Shown in pieces: positions 28,563 to 38,160 of a stretch of 64,000 nt of DNA (its first letter is position 1; every line of letters starts with the position of its first letter). The notes below the pieces were generated by a model that was given only the letters and a program-made list of their open reading frames with translations, was not told where the DNA came from and searched no databases. Location of the stretch: the NCBI RefSeq assembly GCF_003144035.1, contig NZ_QFWT01000001.1, positions 124,001 to 188,000 on the forward strand, in the 5' to 3' direction. Position numbers and translations under genes: made by a program. This stretch comes from Vibrio albus. GTDB lineage: Bacteria > Pseudomonadota > Gammaproteobacteria > Enterobacterales > Vibrionaceae.

Positions 28563-29693
28563 TTAGACAGACCACTGCGACAGAGAGCGTTTAAAATCGC
28601 TGTAGTCAAACTCGTTCAGCTTAACAATGTCGCCATTACTGCGTTCACAGTAAACAGACGGCATTTTAAGACCGTTAAACCAGTTTAACTTCACCATGGT
28701 ATAACCAGCACTGTCCATGACATGCAGTCTTTGGCCGATTTCCAGAGGCTTATCAAAACTTGCCACACAAAACTGGTCACCCGCCAGACAAGAGCAAGAA
28801 CCAATAACGTATTTATGCTCACCATTTTCTGACGCTTCCAGAATAGAGGCCGGTTCATCATAAATAAGCGTATCTAAACGGTGGGCTTCTGTTGCTGAAT
28901 CCACAATGGCGGTTTTTATTTCGTTCTCGACGATATCCACCACGGTTACCACCAGATCGGTGGTTTTAGTGATAATGGCTTCGCCCGGTTCCAGATACAG
29001 CTGTACGCCATGCTTGCCGGAAAAGGCTTTTAGTGCTGCTGCCAGTTTTTCCAGCTCATAACCAGGCCAGGTAAAGAAGACACCACCGCCAAGGCTTACC
29101 CAGCTTAGTTTATCCAGATAAGAACCAAACTGTTCAGAGATACTATCCAGCAAGGCAATAAATGAATCTGCGCTTTTGTTCTCACAGTTCATGTGGAACA
29201 TCACACCATCCAGATTTTCAAACACTTCTGGTTTAATATGGTCAGCCTGCACACCCAGACGAGAATACTTACGCGCCGGATCAGCCAGATCCTGCCCGGC
29301 ACAGCTCACCCCCGGATTCAGGCGCAGACCGATAGACGCTTTACCTTCTACCAAGTGACGATAAGCTTTCAGCTGACTCTGTGAGTTGAAGATCATTTTG
29401 TCGCAGATATCCGCGACTTCTTTTACATCGTCTTCGCTGTAGCCAACGCTGTAGGCATGGGTTTCACCACCAAAGGTTTCGTAACCCAGTTTTACTTCAT
29501 AAGGCCCGCTGCTGGTTGTGCCGTCAAGGTAGGGTTTAATAATGTTAAACACGCCCCAGGTAGAGAAGCACTTCAGCGCTAATACAAGTTTGACTCCGGA
29601 AAGCTCTTTTAACTGCTTCGCTTTTTCAAGGTTCGCCAGCAGCTTGTCTTCGGAGATCATAAAGTATGGAGTGTTGAGATTGGTTGTACTCAT
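28563..29693 (-). CDS. nspC: NspC, carboxynorspermidine decarboxylase
   Basis: 376 residues, PLP-dependent alanine-racemase-fold decarboxylase. Converts carboxynorspermidine to norspermidine (and carboxyspermidine to spermidine), the last step of the vibrio pathway. PLP lysine in [12 protein letters not shown] (~36-47); dimer-interface and substrate residues in [12 protein letters not shown] (~296-307) and [16 protein letters not shown] (~322). Translation starts at ATG 29693 with GGAAAA upstream. Separated from the dehydrogenase gene by a 154-bp gap carrying a long palindromic repeat. Confidence 0.95.
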   Translation of the reverse strand: MSTTNLNTPYFMISEDKLLANLEKAKQLKELSGVKLVLALKCFSTWGVFNIIKPYLDGTTSSGPYEVKLGYETFGGETHAYSVGYSEDDVKEVADICDKMIFNSQSQLKAYRHLVEGKASIGLRLNPGVSCAGQDLADPARKYSRLGVQADHIKPEVFENLDGVMFHMNCENKSADSFIALLDSISEQFGSYLDKLSWVSLGGGVFFTWPGYELEKLAAALKAFSGKHGVQLYLEPGEAIITKTTDLVVTVVDIVENEIKTAIVDSATEAHRLDTLIYDEPASILEASENGEHKYVIGSCSCLAGDQFCVASFDKPLEIGQRLHVMDSAGYTMVKLNWFNGLKMPSVYCERSNGDIVKLNEFDYSDFKRSLSQWSV

Positions 29694-29712
29694 GGGATTT
29701 TCCAGTGGTTAT

Positions 29713-29835
29713 GGAGACTAGAGACTAGAAGAGAATACAGAGCGCTTCGCTTTGAGATTACAGACTACAGAAAACAAAAGTAATGGTATTTTTTCTGTAG
29801 TCTTAAGGGAGTTTACGACCGCTCTGTATTCTACA
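29713..29835. repeat. Intergenic palindromic repeat copy B
   Basis: Large imperfect inverted repeat: GAATACAGAGCG (29733-29744) with CGCTCTGTATTC (29820-29831), and nested GACTACAGAAAA (29763-29774) with TTTTCTGTAGTC (29791-29802). Shares AATACAGAGCGCTNNGCTTTGA and GAGACTAGARACTAG with the nrdA-nrdB element at 3209-3300. Lies inside the dehydrogenase-nspC gap. Confidence 0.8.
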
Positions 29836-29847
29836 TTTTCGGCCCTT

Positions 29848-31092
29848 TTACTTAAGGATCTGAATATCCGGCTGAGCGACATCCAGCTCCTGTACGTGCC
29901 AGTCCAGGCCGATTTCCGGCATGGTTTCCAGGAATGGATCCGGGTCCAGTTGTTCCATGTTGAACACACCGGCATCAGCCCACTTGCCACGGAAGTATTG
30001 CAGTGCCGCCGTAATTGCCGGTACACCCGTAGTGTACGAAATAGCCTGATGCTCAACGTCTTCGTAAGCCACTTCGTGATCCGCGTTATTGTAGATAAAC
30101 ACGCTGCGCGGTTTACCGTCTTTGGTGCCCTGAACCCAGGTACCGATGCAGGTTTTACCTGTGTAACCCGGTGCCAGAGACGTTGGATCAGGTAGAATGG
30201 CTTTTAGTACTTTCAGTGGTTCAACTACTGTACCGTCTTGTAGAGTAACTGGATCCGGACTTAGCAGACCGATATCACGCATGCAGTTAAAGTAGTTAAG
30301 GTATTTGTCACCAAAGCCCATCCAGAATTCGATACGTTTAGCCGGGATAAACTCCTGCATAGAACGCACTTCATCGTGAGCCATTGAGTAGACTTTATGT
30401 TTACCCACCAGTGGGAAATCGAATTCAAACATACGGGTATGGCAAGGCACTTGCTTCCACTCACCTTCTTCCCAGTAGAAAGAGTCACCCTGAATTTCCA
30501 GCATGTTGGTTTCCGGGTCAAAGTTGGTTGCAAACTTCTTACCGTGATCGCCTGCGTTTACATCCATCACATCGATAGTATCGATCTCATCAAACAGATG
30601 CTTAACGGCGTATGCTGCAAATACGCTGACTACACCCGGATCAAAACCTGCACCCAAAATACCGGTAATGCCTGCTTCTTTAAATTTGTCACGGAATTCC
30701 CACTGCCAGTCGTAAGCTTGTGGTACCTGCTGACCTTCAGAGCAGAGGTCTACTGCTACAGAGGTATCCAGATAGGAAACTTTAGCCTGCAGACACGCTT
30801 CCATAATGGTGATGTTTACCCATGGAGGACCAGCATTGATTACCAGATCCGGCTGAACTTCTTTGATAAGGGCAACCAGTGCTGCAACATCGTCCGCGTT
30901 GACTGCACGCGCTTCCAGTTTTTTGGAAGGATCTTTCAGGTTGTTTTTATTTTTAATCGATTCGATGATCTTTTCGCACTTACCAATAGTACGTGATGCC
31001 AGGGTGATGTCTCCCAATACATCGTTGTTCTGCGCCGCTTTATGCGCCACAACCCAACCAACACCACCAGCACCAATTTGTAGAATTGACAT
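29848..31092 (-). CDS. Carboxynorspermidine dehydrogenase (saccharopine dehydrogenase family)
   Basis: 414 residues. NAD(P)H-dependent enzyme condensing aspartate beta-semialdehyde with diaminopropane (or putrescine) to form carboxynorspermidine. Rossmann motif SILQIGAGGVGWVVAHKAAQN at 2-22; saccharopine-dehydrogenase-like core with DLVINAGPPWVN (~78-89) and GFDPGVVSVFAAYA (~147-160). Position between ddc (12 nt upstream) and nspC matches the pathway order in Vibrio cholerae. Confidence 0.93.
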   Translation of the reverse strand: MSILQIGAGGVGWVVAHKAAQNNDVLGDITLASRTIGKCEKIIESIKNKNNLKDPSKKLEARAVNADDVAALVALIKEVQPDLVINAGPPWVNITIMEACLQAKVSYLDTSVAVDLCSEGQQVPQAYDWQWEFRDKFKEAGITGILGAGFDPGVVSVFAAYAVKHLFDEIDTIDVMDVNAGDHGKKFATNFDPETNMLEIQGDSFYWEEGEWKQVPCHTRMFEFDFPLVGKHKVYSMAHDEVRSMQEFIPAKRIEFWMGFGDKYLNYFNCMRDIGLLSPDPVTLQDGTVVEPLKVLKAILPDPTSLAPGYTGKTCIGTWVQGTKDGKPRSVFIYNNADHEVAYEDVEHQAISYTTGVPAITAALQYFRGKWADAGVFNMEQLDPDPFLETMPEIGLDWHVQELDVAQPDIQILK

Positions 31093-31104
31093 AGTTCGTT
31101 ACCC

Positions 31105-32559
31105 TTATTGTTCAGACGCGAATTCCAGCGCCAGATTTTTAATTTCAGTTAATAAGTTCTCAAAGTCTGAAAGCGTCAGACATGGATTTAAAATAGTGAA
31201 TTTCAGTGCCGATTTCCCGTCAACGGTCGTTTCACCCAGAACCGCAATACCGCGGACCAATGCTTCAAGGCGTACCTGCTGATTCAGTCTGTTCATATCG
31301 ACCTTTTCGGAAACGCAGCGGAATAGCACAGTAGACAAAGCTGGTTCAGCTAACAGTTCAAAACCATCATAGCCTTTTACCATGCCTGCAACCTGCTGAG
31401 TCTGAGCCAGCAGATGATCATACATATCACCTAAGGCGTCCGGGCCGACACTCTGCATCGTCATATAGACTTTCAGTGCATCGAATCGTTTAGTCGTGGC
31501 AATAGACTTATCCACCAAATTCGGCAGCTCGTCATGCTCACGGTTCAGATAATCCGCATGGTGCAGAAGGTACTTAAAGTTGGCTCGGTCTTTAATCAGC
31601 AACGAACCGCAGCTGATCGTCTGATAGAACAACTTGTGGAAATCGACGCTGACTGAATCGGCTCTTTCGATGCCTTTCAAACGATGCTTATGACTACTCA
31701 GAATCAGAGCACCACCGTAAGCGCCATCCACATGCAGCCAGATATCTTCTTTCTGTGCAATATCTGCCAGCGCATCGATATCATCAATCGCTCCGTGGTC
31801 AGTCGTACCCGCTGTCGCCACCAGAGCAAATGGGATCAGCCCTTCGTCTTTAGCGTCACGTACGGCTTTTTCCAGCGCATGCACCTGAATCGTACCGTCT
31901 TCTTCGGTATCCACACACAGAACGGCCCTTTCACCCAACCCCATCATTGACGCAGATTTCTGCACAGTGAAGTGCGATTTGGTTGAACAGATGATACGCA
32001 GTTTAGACGCATAATCCGGCAGACCCAGTTTTTGGATTGAATGTCCGCTGATCTTATCTGCCACCCGGTCACGTGCCAGCAACAAGCCCATTTGGTTAGA
32101 CTGAGTACCGCCGCTGGTAAAAATACCATCCGCTTTGTCGCCCAGTTCATAACGCTCGCACAGCCAGTCCACGACTTTCTGTTCAACATAAGTGGCTGCA
32201 GACGCCTGATCCCAGGAATCCATCGACTGGTTTAACGCCGCAATAATCGATTCAGCCGCAATGGCTGGCATCAATGGGACGGTATGTAAGTGCGCAATAC
32301 AATTTTTATGCTGGGTAAAAATGGAGTTTTTGCCCACCAGCTCAATGGTGTCACTTACAATACGCTTCAGGTTGCTGTTACTGCCATCCAGACTAATTTG
32401 TCTGATTTTCTTTTCCAGCAGAGCCGGATCCATACCTGAATACGGTTTGTCGATATCTTCATACAGTGACGTGATTGCCGCTGTTGTATGCTGCATAACG
32501 GCAGCGTATGTATCCGCACCGGCCTGACCGGTGCGTAAAAAATGCTTTTCCCAGGACAC
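31105..32559 (-). CDS. ddc: L-2,4-diaminobutyrate decarboxylase
   Basis: 484 residues, group II PLP decarboxylase producing 1,3-diaminopropane. PLP-binding DVSVDFHK-type motif is SVSVDFHKLFYQ with the Schiff-base Lys near residue 307; FTSGGTQSNQMGLLLARD (~146-163) and HVDGAYGGAL (~275) are also characteristic. Starts with GTG that overlaps the dat stop as TAGTG, with AGGAGG just before, so translation is coupled. In V. cholerae the corresponding aminotransferase and decarboxylase are one fused protein; here they are separate. Confidence 0.95.
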   Translation of the reverse strand: MSWEKHFLRTGQAGADTYAAVMQHTTAAITSLYEDIDKPYSGMDPALLEKKIRQISLDGSNSNLKRIVSDTIELVGKNSIFTQHKNCIAHLHTVPLMPAIAAESIIAALNQSMDSWDQASAATYVEQKVVDWLCERYELGDKADGIFTSGGTQSNQMGLLLARDRVADKISGHSIQKLGLPDYASKLRIICSTKSHFTVQKSASMMGLGERAVLCVDTEEDGTIQVHALEKAVRDAKDEGLIPFALVATAGTTDHGAIDDIDALADIAQKEDIWLHVDGAYGGALILSSHKHRLKGIERADSVSVDFHKLFYQTISCGSLLIKDRANFKYLLHHADYLNREHDELPNLVDKSIATTKRFDALKVYMTMQSVGPDALGDMYDHLLAQTQQVAGMVKGYDGFELLAEPALSTVLFRCVSEKVDMNRLNQQVRLEALVRGIAVLGETTVDGKSALKFTILNPCLTLSDFENLLTEIKNLALEFASEQ

Positions 32560-33986
32560 TATTTTGCCTCCTGCTGAGCAACGGCAACATTGATGGCTTC
32601 TTCAAAGGTGCGCAGGGCAAAATCGATCTGCTCATAAGAGATAATCATCGGTGGCAGGAAGCGGATTACCGACCCTTCACGGCCGCCCTTTTCTACCATC
32701 AGACCGCGCTCCAGCGCCGCACGCTGAATAGCCAGTGTCAGTTCACCATCTGCGGCAGGCTCACCAAACTTATTGGTTTCGCCATTCGCTTTTACCACTT
32801 CAACACCGAGCATCAAGCCCTTACCGCGTACATCCGCAATGCAGCTCACACGGCTTTGGATGCCTTCCAGTCCATGACGCAGGTACTGACCCGCAACATG
32901 TGCGTGATCAACCAGATTGTCACGTTCAATAATTTCCAGTGCTTTTGCACCGGATACCATTGCCAGCTGATTCCCACGGAATGTGCCGGTGTGTTCACCC
33001 GCTTTCCAGGTATCAATTTTCTTGTTAAAGACCAGAATAGACATCGGCAGGCCGCCACCAATCGCTTTTGACAGACAAAGAATATCCGGGTTAATACCAG
33101 ACTCTTCGTACGCCATGCGGTAGCCAGTTTTGCCAACGCCACACTGAATCTCGTCAAAAATCAGCAGGATACCGTGCTCATCGCAGATACGGCGCAGTTC
33201 TCGCAGCCAGAATGCTGGTGCTGGAATCGCGCCACCCTCACCCTGTACCGGTTCAACGATGATCGCAGCCGGTTTCATGATCCCGGATTCATCATCCCCC
33301 AGCATACGCTCGATATAGCGGATACCAGCTCTTGCACCTTCATCGCCTCCGATACCAAACGGGCAGCGGATACTGTACGGGAACGGCATAAAGTGAACGT
33401 CGGACATCAGACCGGTACGACGCGCTTTTGTACTCAGGTTGCCCATCATGCCCATAGTACCGTTGGTCATGCCATGGTAAGCACCACGGAAGGCAAACAT
33501 GGTATTACGACCAGTGGTTTGTTTTGCCAGTTTGATCGCCGCTTCTACTGCATCGGCACCTGACGGGCCACAGAACTGAATCGCTGCATTTTCAGCAAAC
33601 TCTTCCGGCAGAAATGCTTTTACCTTACTAATAAAGTTAGCTTTCGCTTCAGTGGTGATATCCAGAGTCTGGTAAGGCAACCCCGTATCAAGCTGGTCTT
33701 TCAGTGCCTGATTAATCTCCGGATGGTTGTATCCCAGAGACAAGGTTCCGGCACCGGCTAGGCAGTCCAGGAAAACCTGACCTCGGGTATCTTCAACCAG
33801 CGCCCCATACGCACGTTTAATCGCAAGCGGTAAACGACGCGGGTATGAGCGTACTTCAGATTCATGCTGCTCCTGATCGAGAAGCAGTTGATCCGGCGTG
33901 AGATCATAAACACCAGTGACTTGTGGTGTAGTTGTATCAAATGGATTATTTTCTTTCATTGTTTCCAGAGGGAATGCAGTACTCAT
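32559..33986 (-). CDS. dat: L-2,4-diaminobutyrate:2-oxoglutarate aminotransferase
   Basis: 475 residues from ATG 33986 (AGG 8 nt upstream); a GTG three codons earlier is possible. Class III aminotransferase making diaminobutyrate from aspartate semialdehyde. Motifs: GPSGADAVEAAIKLAK (~142), GAYHGMTNGTMG (~168), LIFDEIQCGVGKTGYRMAYEESGI (~273-296), PLP Lys in LCLSKAIGGGLPMS (~302-315). First gene of the norspermidine operon, preceded by a ~480-nt leader with structured RNA and a leader peptide. Confidence 0.95.
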   Translation of the reverse strand: MSTAFPLETMKENNPFDTTTPQVTGVYDLTPDQLLLDQEQHESEVRSYPRRLPLAIKRAYGALVEDTRGQVFLDCLAGAGTLSLGYNHPEINQALKDQLDTGLPYQTLDITTEAKANFISKVKAFLPEEFAENAAIQFCGPSGADAVEAAIKLAKQTTGRNTMFAFRGAYHGMTNGTMGMMGNLSTKARRTGLMSDVHFMPFPYSIRCPFGIGGDEGARAGIRYIERMLGDDESGIMKPAAIIVEPVQGEGGAIPAPAFWLRELRRICDEHGILLIFDEIQCGVGKTGYRMAYEESGINPDILCLSKAIGGGLPMSILVFNKKIDTWKAGEHTGTFRGNQLAMVSGAKALEIIERDNLVDHAHVAGQYLRHGLEGIQSRVSCIADVRGKGLMLGVEVVKANGETNKFGEPAADGELTLAIQRAALERGLMVEKGGREGSVIRFLPPMIISYEQIDFALRTFEEAINVAVAQQEAK

Positions 33987-34141
33987 CTCTGACACCTATT
34001 ATTCTGTAATTGTTTATTCTTTATCTGACTGAAATACGCTCTATATCCGAGAATTCGGGTAAGTTTTTGACTATTTTTCAGGCAAAACCGTTGCTGCAAA
34101 GCGAATTGACCCGTACCGAACCGTCGATACAGGCACAGGAT

Positions 34142-34158
34142 GCTAGCGTTCTGCTAGC
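34142..34158 (-). promoter_or_regulatory. Leader hairpin downstream of the leader peptide
   Basis: GCTAGC-agaac-GCTAGC perfect 6-bp stem, 16 nt after the leader-peptide stop and following the T-rich TTTTTACTCTTTTTA. It could be an attenuation or pausing structure, but no T-run follows. Confidence 0.4.
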
Positions 34159-34173
34159 TAAAAAGAGTAAAAA

Positions 34174-34260
34174 TCAAGGCTCAGTAATAATACTGCAGTT
34201 TGGAAGAACGAAGCTGATTTTGAAAAGTTTGATTAATGGTAACAATGTTGGGTTTCCCAT
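34174..34260 (-). CDS. Leader peptide upstream of dat (28 aa)
   Basis: ATG at 34260 with GGAG spaced 7 nt, 28 codons, TGA at 34174-34176. Starts MGNPTLLPLIKLFK and ends NCSIITEP, so the last sense codon is Pro directly before UGA. That is the same layout as TnaC, where Pro-UGA termination is blocked by the inducer. It lies between the structured RNA (34328-34455) and dat, ~190 nt before dat. Inference: a regulatory arrest peptide sensing a polyamine or a pathway intermediate. No similar peptide is known to me. Confidence 0.6.
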   Translation of the reverse strand: MGNPTLLPLIKLFKISFVLPNCSIITEP

Positions 34261-34327
34261 TTTAATGCTCCTATCGCTATACACCCTGTGGTTTCAGAGT
34301 GAGAACAAAACCTGTCCTTAGCTATTA

Positions 34328-34455
34328 CTCGGAAGAGCAAAGTATCCCGTCTATCAGTCCGTTAGAGTCGGACCAATACCTACCCTACGAGACGTCACCA
34401 GCTTTAATGGTCATCTCGCGTATCCCCCAGAGATTACAGATTTAACTGCTCCGAG
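34328..34455 (-). ncRNA. Structured leader RNA, candidate cis-regulatory element of the norspermidine operon
   Basis: Closing helix CTCGGAGCA (34455-34447) with TGCTC...CGAG (34339-34328). Inside are CGAGA/TCTCG enclosing ACC...GGT, a GGGGGATAC segment, and GTCCG-actctaa-CGGAC. About 128 nt, upstream of diaminobutyrate aminotransferase and decarboxylase genes. A conserved motif (DABA-DC-AT) has been described by comparative genomics upstream of such genes; I cannot confirm membership from memory. It does not fit the lysine riboswitch. Confidence 0.6.
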
Positions 34456-34765
34456 ATTGCGCGCGAAATTATCATATTTTGCTTTTTGTTGGCAACCATT
34501 TTGTGCATGGAAATGGTAGAAAAAACGATGAAAAAAATGCGGCATAACCCAGTTCATCTTTACGTGTTAAGTCTCAAAAGTGAGAAGAGCCCCTATCTAT
34601 TGATAAAAATAGAAAGATTTTTTTATTTTCTTGGGGGCGATCACTTTATTTTACTGATAAGCATATGGTTTGTGATAAAAGTCCGGATTATTTACTAAAA
34701 ATTTCATTATTATGAAGTTTTTCCGATTATAGATATTCATACTCACCAACAGCCAGATATGTATT

Positions 34766-36508
34766 ATGAAAAAAGTCTCCTTTAAGGCAAAACTTATCGC
34801 TCTTGTTGTCACCATCATTTCCGTCACGGTACTCACCGCCTATCTCACTTCTAATTTTGTTATCAGCGATTACATAGAAAAAAACGATAGTAAAAACATT
34901 AAAGCGCAACTGTCTTTAGTGAAAGATAAGCTTCGCAGTGACATGCGTAATAATGTGTTACTGGCACAGGGGCTGAACTTCAGTATCACCCAGATTGACG
35001 AAATCACGCAAAAAACCGGCTTTTCCAATATTATGAAAATGTCTTTTGATCTCGTCTTTGACCGAAATGGTGCTATTGAAGATGAAGCAGCCGTGAAGAA
35101 ATACGTTGACCAGATCAAAAATGCAAATAACGAAACCGTTATGAGTGACATCTTCTTTGAAAACGATAAGCCTCTGATGTCTATTACGGTTCCGACTGGC
35201 AGAAATGCAGGTAATATCTTTTGGGTTGATTTAAGCAATGTCCAGGATTTGCTGTCGGAATCAACCATTGAAGGAAGTTACGTAGAGCTAAAGGATCCGA
35301 ATGGTACGGTGGTTTTCTCAAATAAAACCGGTAGTGATTTAATCCCGGTGTCCAATGTCTTTGATCTGGAAGGAAAGCAGTGGCAGCTTAACGGTTATAT
35401 CGATAAACATTACATTGAAGATAATGCAGGCGAACTGAATGCAGCCATTACAAGCTCTCTGCTTATTGCTGCTGTACTGATTATTCCTTTGACAATTATT
35501 TTGATGAACCAGACTCTGAAGCCAGTCGTTGCGCTAAGAAACGTAATTACTGACCTCGCTAACGGTAGCGGCGATTTGACTCACCGCCTGGTCGTTGAAA
35601 CCAATGACGATCTGGGAAAAATCGCAGAGGGCATTAACCGATTTATTGAAAACCTGCAGAATATGATGCTTCAGGTTTCAGCTTCCAGCCGGAAAATAAG
35701 TGAACAAATCGCACTGTTGGAAAGTCAATCCGAATCGAACAAAGAACTGCTTAATTCGCATAGTGCAGAAATGGAAATGGCGGTGACCTCAATCAATGAG
35801 ATGAGTTCAACAGCCGAATCCGTTGCCCAGAGTGCTGCAGACGCAGCTAAGCAGACACAGCGTACCAGTGATGAAGCCGACCAGTCTAAAGAGGTGGTTC
35901 AACAGGCAGTAGCCAGTGTGTCAGCATTAGTTGAAGAAGTCGATAATATGGCGAAATCGATTCAGAATAGCCGCAGTGATACAGAACAAATCAGTTCCGT
36001 TCTGACTGTGATTGGCGATATCGCTGAACAGACCAACCTTCTGGCACTGAACGCCGCTATAGAGGCCGCTCGTGCCGGTGAACAGGGCCGTGGGTTTGCG
36101 GTGGTAGCGGATGAAGTTCGGGCTCTGGCCGCCAGAACACAGAAAAGTACGGATGAAATTAACGGAATGCTGAGTAAGCTACGCCAGGGCAGTGACGGGC
36201 TGGTATCCGCAATGGACGTGACGAAAAACAGTTGTGAACAGACAGCGGAAACCACCTCTCACGTGATGAATTCTCTGGATATCATGTCTGAATCAGTCAT
36301 TGATATAAACGATCTGACTGCACAAATAGCCACATCAGCAGAAGAACAAAGTTCGGTAACGGAAGAAATAAACCGTAACATGACGGCGATTCAGGAGATG
36401 ATCCAGACTTTGGAACACAATGGTAATGAAACCGCCAGCAGTACTCACCAATTGACCGATTCCAATCAGGAACTGGTTAATATTGTCGGTAAATTTAAGC
36501 TTAGTTAA
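34766..36508 (+). CDS. Methyl-accepting chemotaxis protein
   Basis: 580 residues. TM1 ~10-31, periplasmic sensor ~32-224 (no motif recognised), TM2 ~226-246, HAMP ~247-300 ([29 protein letters not shown]), then the signalling hairpin with the conserved tip [40 protein letters not shown] (~415-454). No CheR-docking pentapeptide at the C-terminus (ends IVGKFKLS), so adaptation would depend on other receptors. Divergent from the norspermidine operon. Confidence 0.95.
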   Translation: MKKVSFKAKLIALVVTIISVTVLTAYLTSNFVISDYIEKNDSKNIKAQLSLVKDKLRSDMRNNVLLAQGLNFSITQIDEITQKTGFSNIMKMSFDLVFDRNGAIEDEAAVKKYVDQIKNANNETVMSDIFFENDKPLMSITVPTGRNAGNIFWVDLSNVQDLLSESTIEGSYVELKDPNGTVVFSNKTGSDLIPVSNVFDLEGKQWQLNGYIDKHYIEDNAGELNAAITSSLLIAAVLIIPLTIILMNQTLKPVVALRNVITDLANGSGDLTHRLVVETNDDLGKIAEGINRFIENLQNMMLQVSASSRKISEQIALLESQSESNKELLNSHSAEMEMAVTSINEMSSTAESVAQSAADAAKQTQRTSDEADQSKEVVQQAVASVSALVEEVDNMAKSIQNSRSDTEQISSVLTVIGDIAEQTNLLALNAAIEAARAGEQGRGFAVVADEVRALAARTQKSTDEINGMLSKLRQGSDGLVSAMDVTKNSCEQTAETTSHVMNSLDIMSESVIDINDLTAQIATSAEEQSSVTEEINRNMTAIQEMIQTLEHNGNETASSTHQLTDSNQELVNIVGKFKLS

Positions 36509-36525
36509 TTTATAAAAGTGACCGA

Positions 36526-36559
36526 CAGCAAGCAGATATTGATCAATGTCTGCTTGCTG
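36526..36559 (+). terminator. Stem-loop after the chemoreceptor gene
   Basis: Perfect 11-bp inverted repeat CAGCAAGCAGA / TCTGCTTGCTG with a 12-nt loop, 18 nt past the stop. It lacks a T-tract, so it may act by stabilising the mRNA end and not as an intrinsic terminator. Confidence 0.55.
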
Positions 36560-36759
36560 AATCACACCTCAGACTGACACCTGACAAACCATGACTTCCT
36601 CTTCCATTTCCATTCACACCCCTCTCCCTAAAATGAGAATCCGGAAAAAAAGATCGTTTCATTTCTATTGATACAAGTATCCATACTAATATTAAGGTGA
36701 ATAGTCGTATTTAACTCTCATTTTTCTTAAATAGGGCAGCGCAGTACGGAGGCTATAAT

Positions 36760-37194
36760 ATGAGCTATAAACATATTCTGGTTGCTGTGGATTTAACCGA
36801 CGAAAGCAGAAAGCTAGTGGAAAAAGCGACAAAATTAGCTAAATCACTGAATGCGGAATTATCACTGATTCATGTTGATGTCAGCTTTACAGAGACAAAG
36901 GCAGAAAGGATCGTCGCAAGACAGCTGGATAAAGAACAGGGTCTGGACAGCCTGGTGATGAAAAATGCCCAGGAATTGTTAACCAGCCTGAAAGACGGTT
37001 CTGATTACCCTATCAAGGCAACTCTGATCAGTAGCGGTCATATTGATGATGAACTGGAAAAAGCGGTTCAGGTGCATAATATCGACCTGCTTATATGCGG
37101 ACACCATCAGGATTTCTGGCATCTGTTTATGTCATCAGCGAAAAAAGTGATGCAACATATTGGTGTGGATATGCTGATTGTACCGTTCCACTAA
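36760..37194 (+). CDS. Universal stress protein, UspA family
   Basis: 144 residues, MSYKHILVAVDLTDESRKLVEKATKLAKSLNAELSLIHVDV, with the UspA fold. The C-terminal region (DLLICGHHQDFWHLFMSSAKKVMQHIGVDMLIVPFH) lacks the G-2x-G-9x-G(S/T) ATP motif, so it is a UspA-like non-ATP-binding form. Shine-Dalgarno GGAGG lies 7 nt upstream. Single-gene unit. Confidence 0.93.
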   Translation: MSYKHILVAVDLTDESRKLVEKATKLAKSLNAELSLIHVDVSFTETKAERIVARQLDKEQGLDSLVMKNAQELLTSLKDGSDYPIKATLISSGHIDDELEKAVQVHNIDLLICGHHQDFWHLFMSSAKKVMQHIGVDMLIVPFH

Positions 37195-37233
37195 GTTCCG
37201 CTAAAAACTAAGTAGAAATTTCTATCTGCTTGT

Positions 37234-37258
37234 CACCTCCCCTTTTCAAGGGGAGGTG
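37234..37258. terminator. Hairpin between uspA-like and CHAD genes
   Basis: CACCTCCCC-ttttcaa-GGGGAGGTG, a 9-bp GC-rich stem between converging genes. No clear T-run on either side. Confidence 0.55.
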
Positions 37259-37275
37259 TGGTGGCGTTGACAGCC

Positions 37276-38160
37276 TCAAAGCCCATGATGTTTGATTTGC
37301 TCTACTTTTTCCTTTTCCAGAAAACTTAGATAACTAATCAGACCGCCGGTAAATAATGCGATTGCTTTCAGGTTCTTTTCATCCTGTTGTTTCTGTTCGA
37401 TATACTCGATGGCAAAATCTCTTTGCATGGCATAGTCATGAATTAACCCAAGTGCTGTCTGGATCTTTTTATGACTGCCAATATCTATGTTCCCTGACAG
37501 GTTAGGAAAAAAACTGGCGATATAGCGTTGATTTTTAACCATGATTCTAAGTTGGTGTAGCTGACTGACTGACAGTGTATCTAGCTCTGAAAACATGGCT
37601 GATACCTTTTTATGTAACTTCCTTATCTGATTACTTTGGTACTGATAATATTCATCCCGTGGCACTGTAATCGATATATTCGTAATATTTTGAGAAAATT
37701 CTGCAAGCAGAGATTGAAATCCATTACTCAAAAACCAGGATAGAATTTTCTGCCGGTATTTATTGGCCTCCCAATGCAAATCACTCTGCATATGTCTTGC
37801 TCCGTCGCGAAAGAACTCTGGGAGATCTTCAGTATATTCCTTTAAATGCTCACCAAATACCTCGAGATCCCGTAACCGCCCTGTTGGTTCAGTTAAATCT
37901 TTACAACACTGCTTAAGGAACTGAAACAGCTCCGATGGGATATAGTTTCTGTTGGATTTTAACAAAGCGCGCGAATACCTTAGAGCCACCCGATACTGGT
38001 GCAACGCCTCAGGGTTATGATGCCGGACATAAAGCTGAGCATTTTCAGATGCCACGAGAAGAAACTTGCTCAGCCCATCCTGAATCACAACAGAAACATC
38101 CTCTGTATCGGGTTCAACAAGCACTTTTCCTGCAGGAATATAAGTCAGGTTCATATTCAT
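37276..38160 (-). CDS. CHAD domain protein
   Basis: 294 residues from the ATG at 38160, 11 nt after GGAGG (an upstream GTG is less likely because it overlaps the Shine-Dalgarno). CHAD (conserved histidine alpha-helical domain) features: HQYRVALRYSRALLKSNR (~54-71), RLRDLEVFGEHL (~95), LHQLRIMVKNQRYIASFF (~203-220), GLIHDYAMQRDF (~239). CHAD proteins bind polyphosphate through basic helices. No CYTH domain is fused here. Divergent from the small-RNA candidate. Confidence 0.88.
   Translation of the reverse strand: MNMNLTYIPAGKVLVEPDTEDVSVVIQDGLSKFLLVASENAQLYVRHHNPEALHQYRVALRYSRALLKSNRNYIPSELFQFLKQCCKDLTEPTGRLRDLEVFGEHLKEYTEDLPEFFRDGARHMQSDLHWEANKYRQKILSWFLSNGFQSLLAEFSQNITNISITVPRDEYYQYQSNQIRKLHKKVSAMFSELDTLSVSQLHQLRIMVKNQRYIASFFPNLSGNIDIGSHKKIQTALGLIHDYAMQRDFAIEYIEQKQQDEKNLKAIALFTGGLISYLSFLEKEKVEQIKHHGL

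Noticed and set aside
34010..34321. 103-codon plus-strand frame upstream of the chemoreceptor
   Set aside because: No Shine-Dalgarno, no family resemblance, and it lies opposite the leader peptide and leader structures of dat.
34328..34455. Lysine riboswitch upstream of dat
   Set aside because: The five-helix layout and conserved junction bases of the lysine aptamer are absent; the structure is shorter with different conserved stretches.
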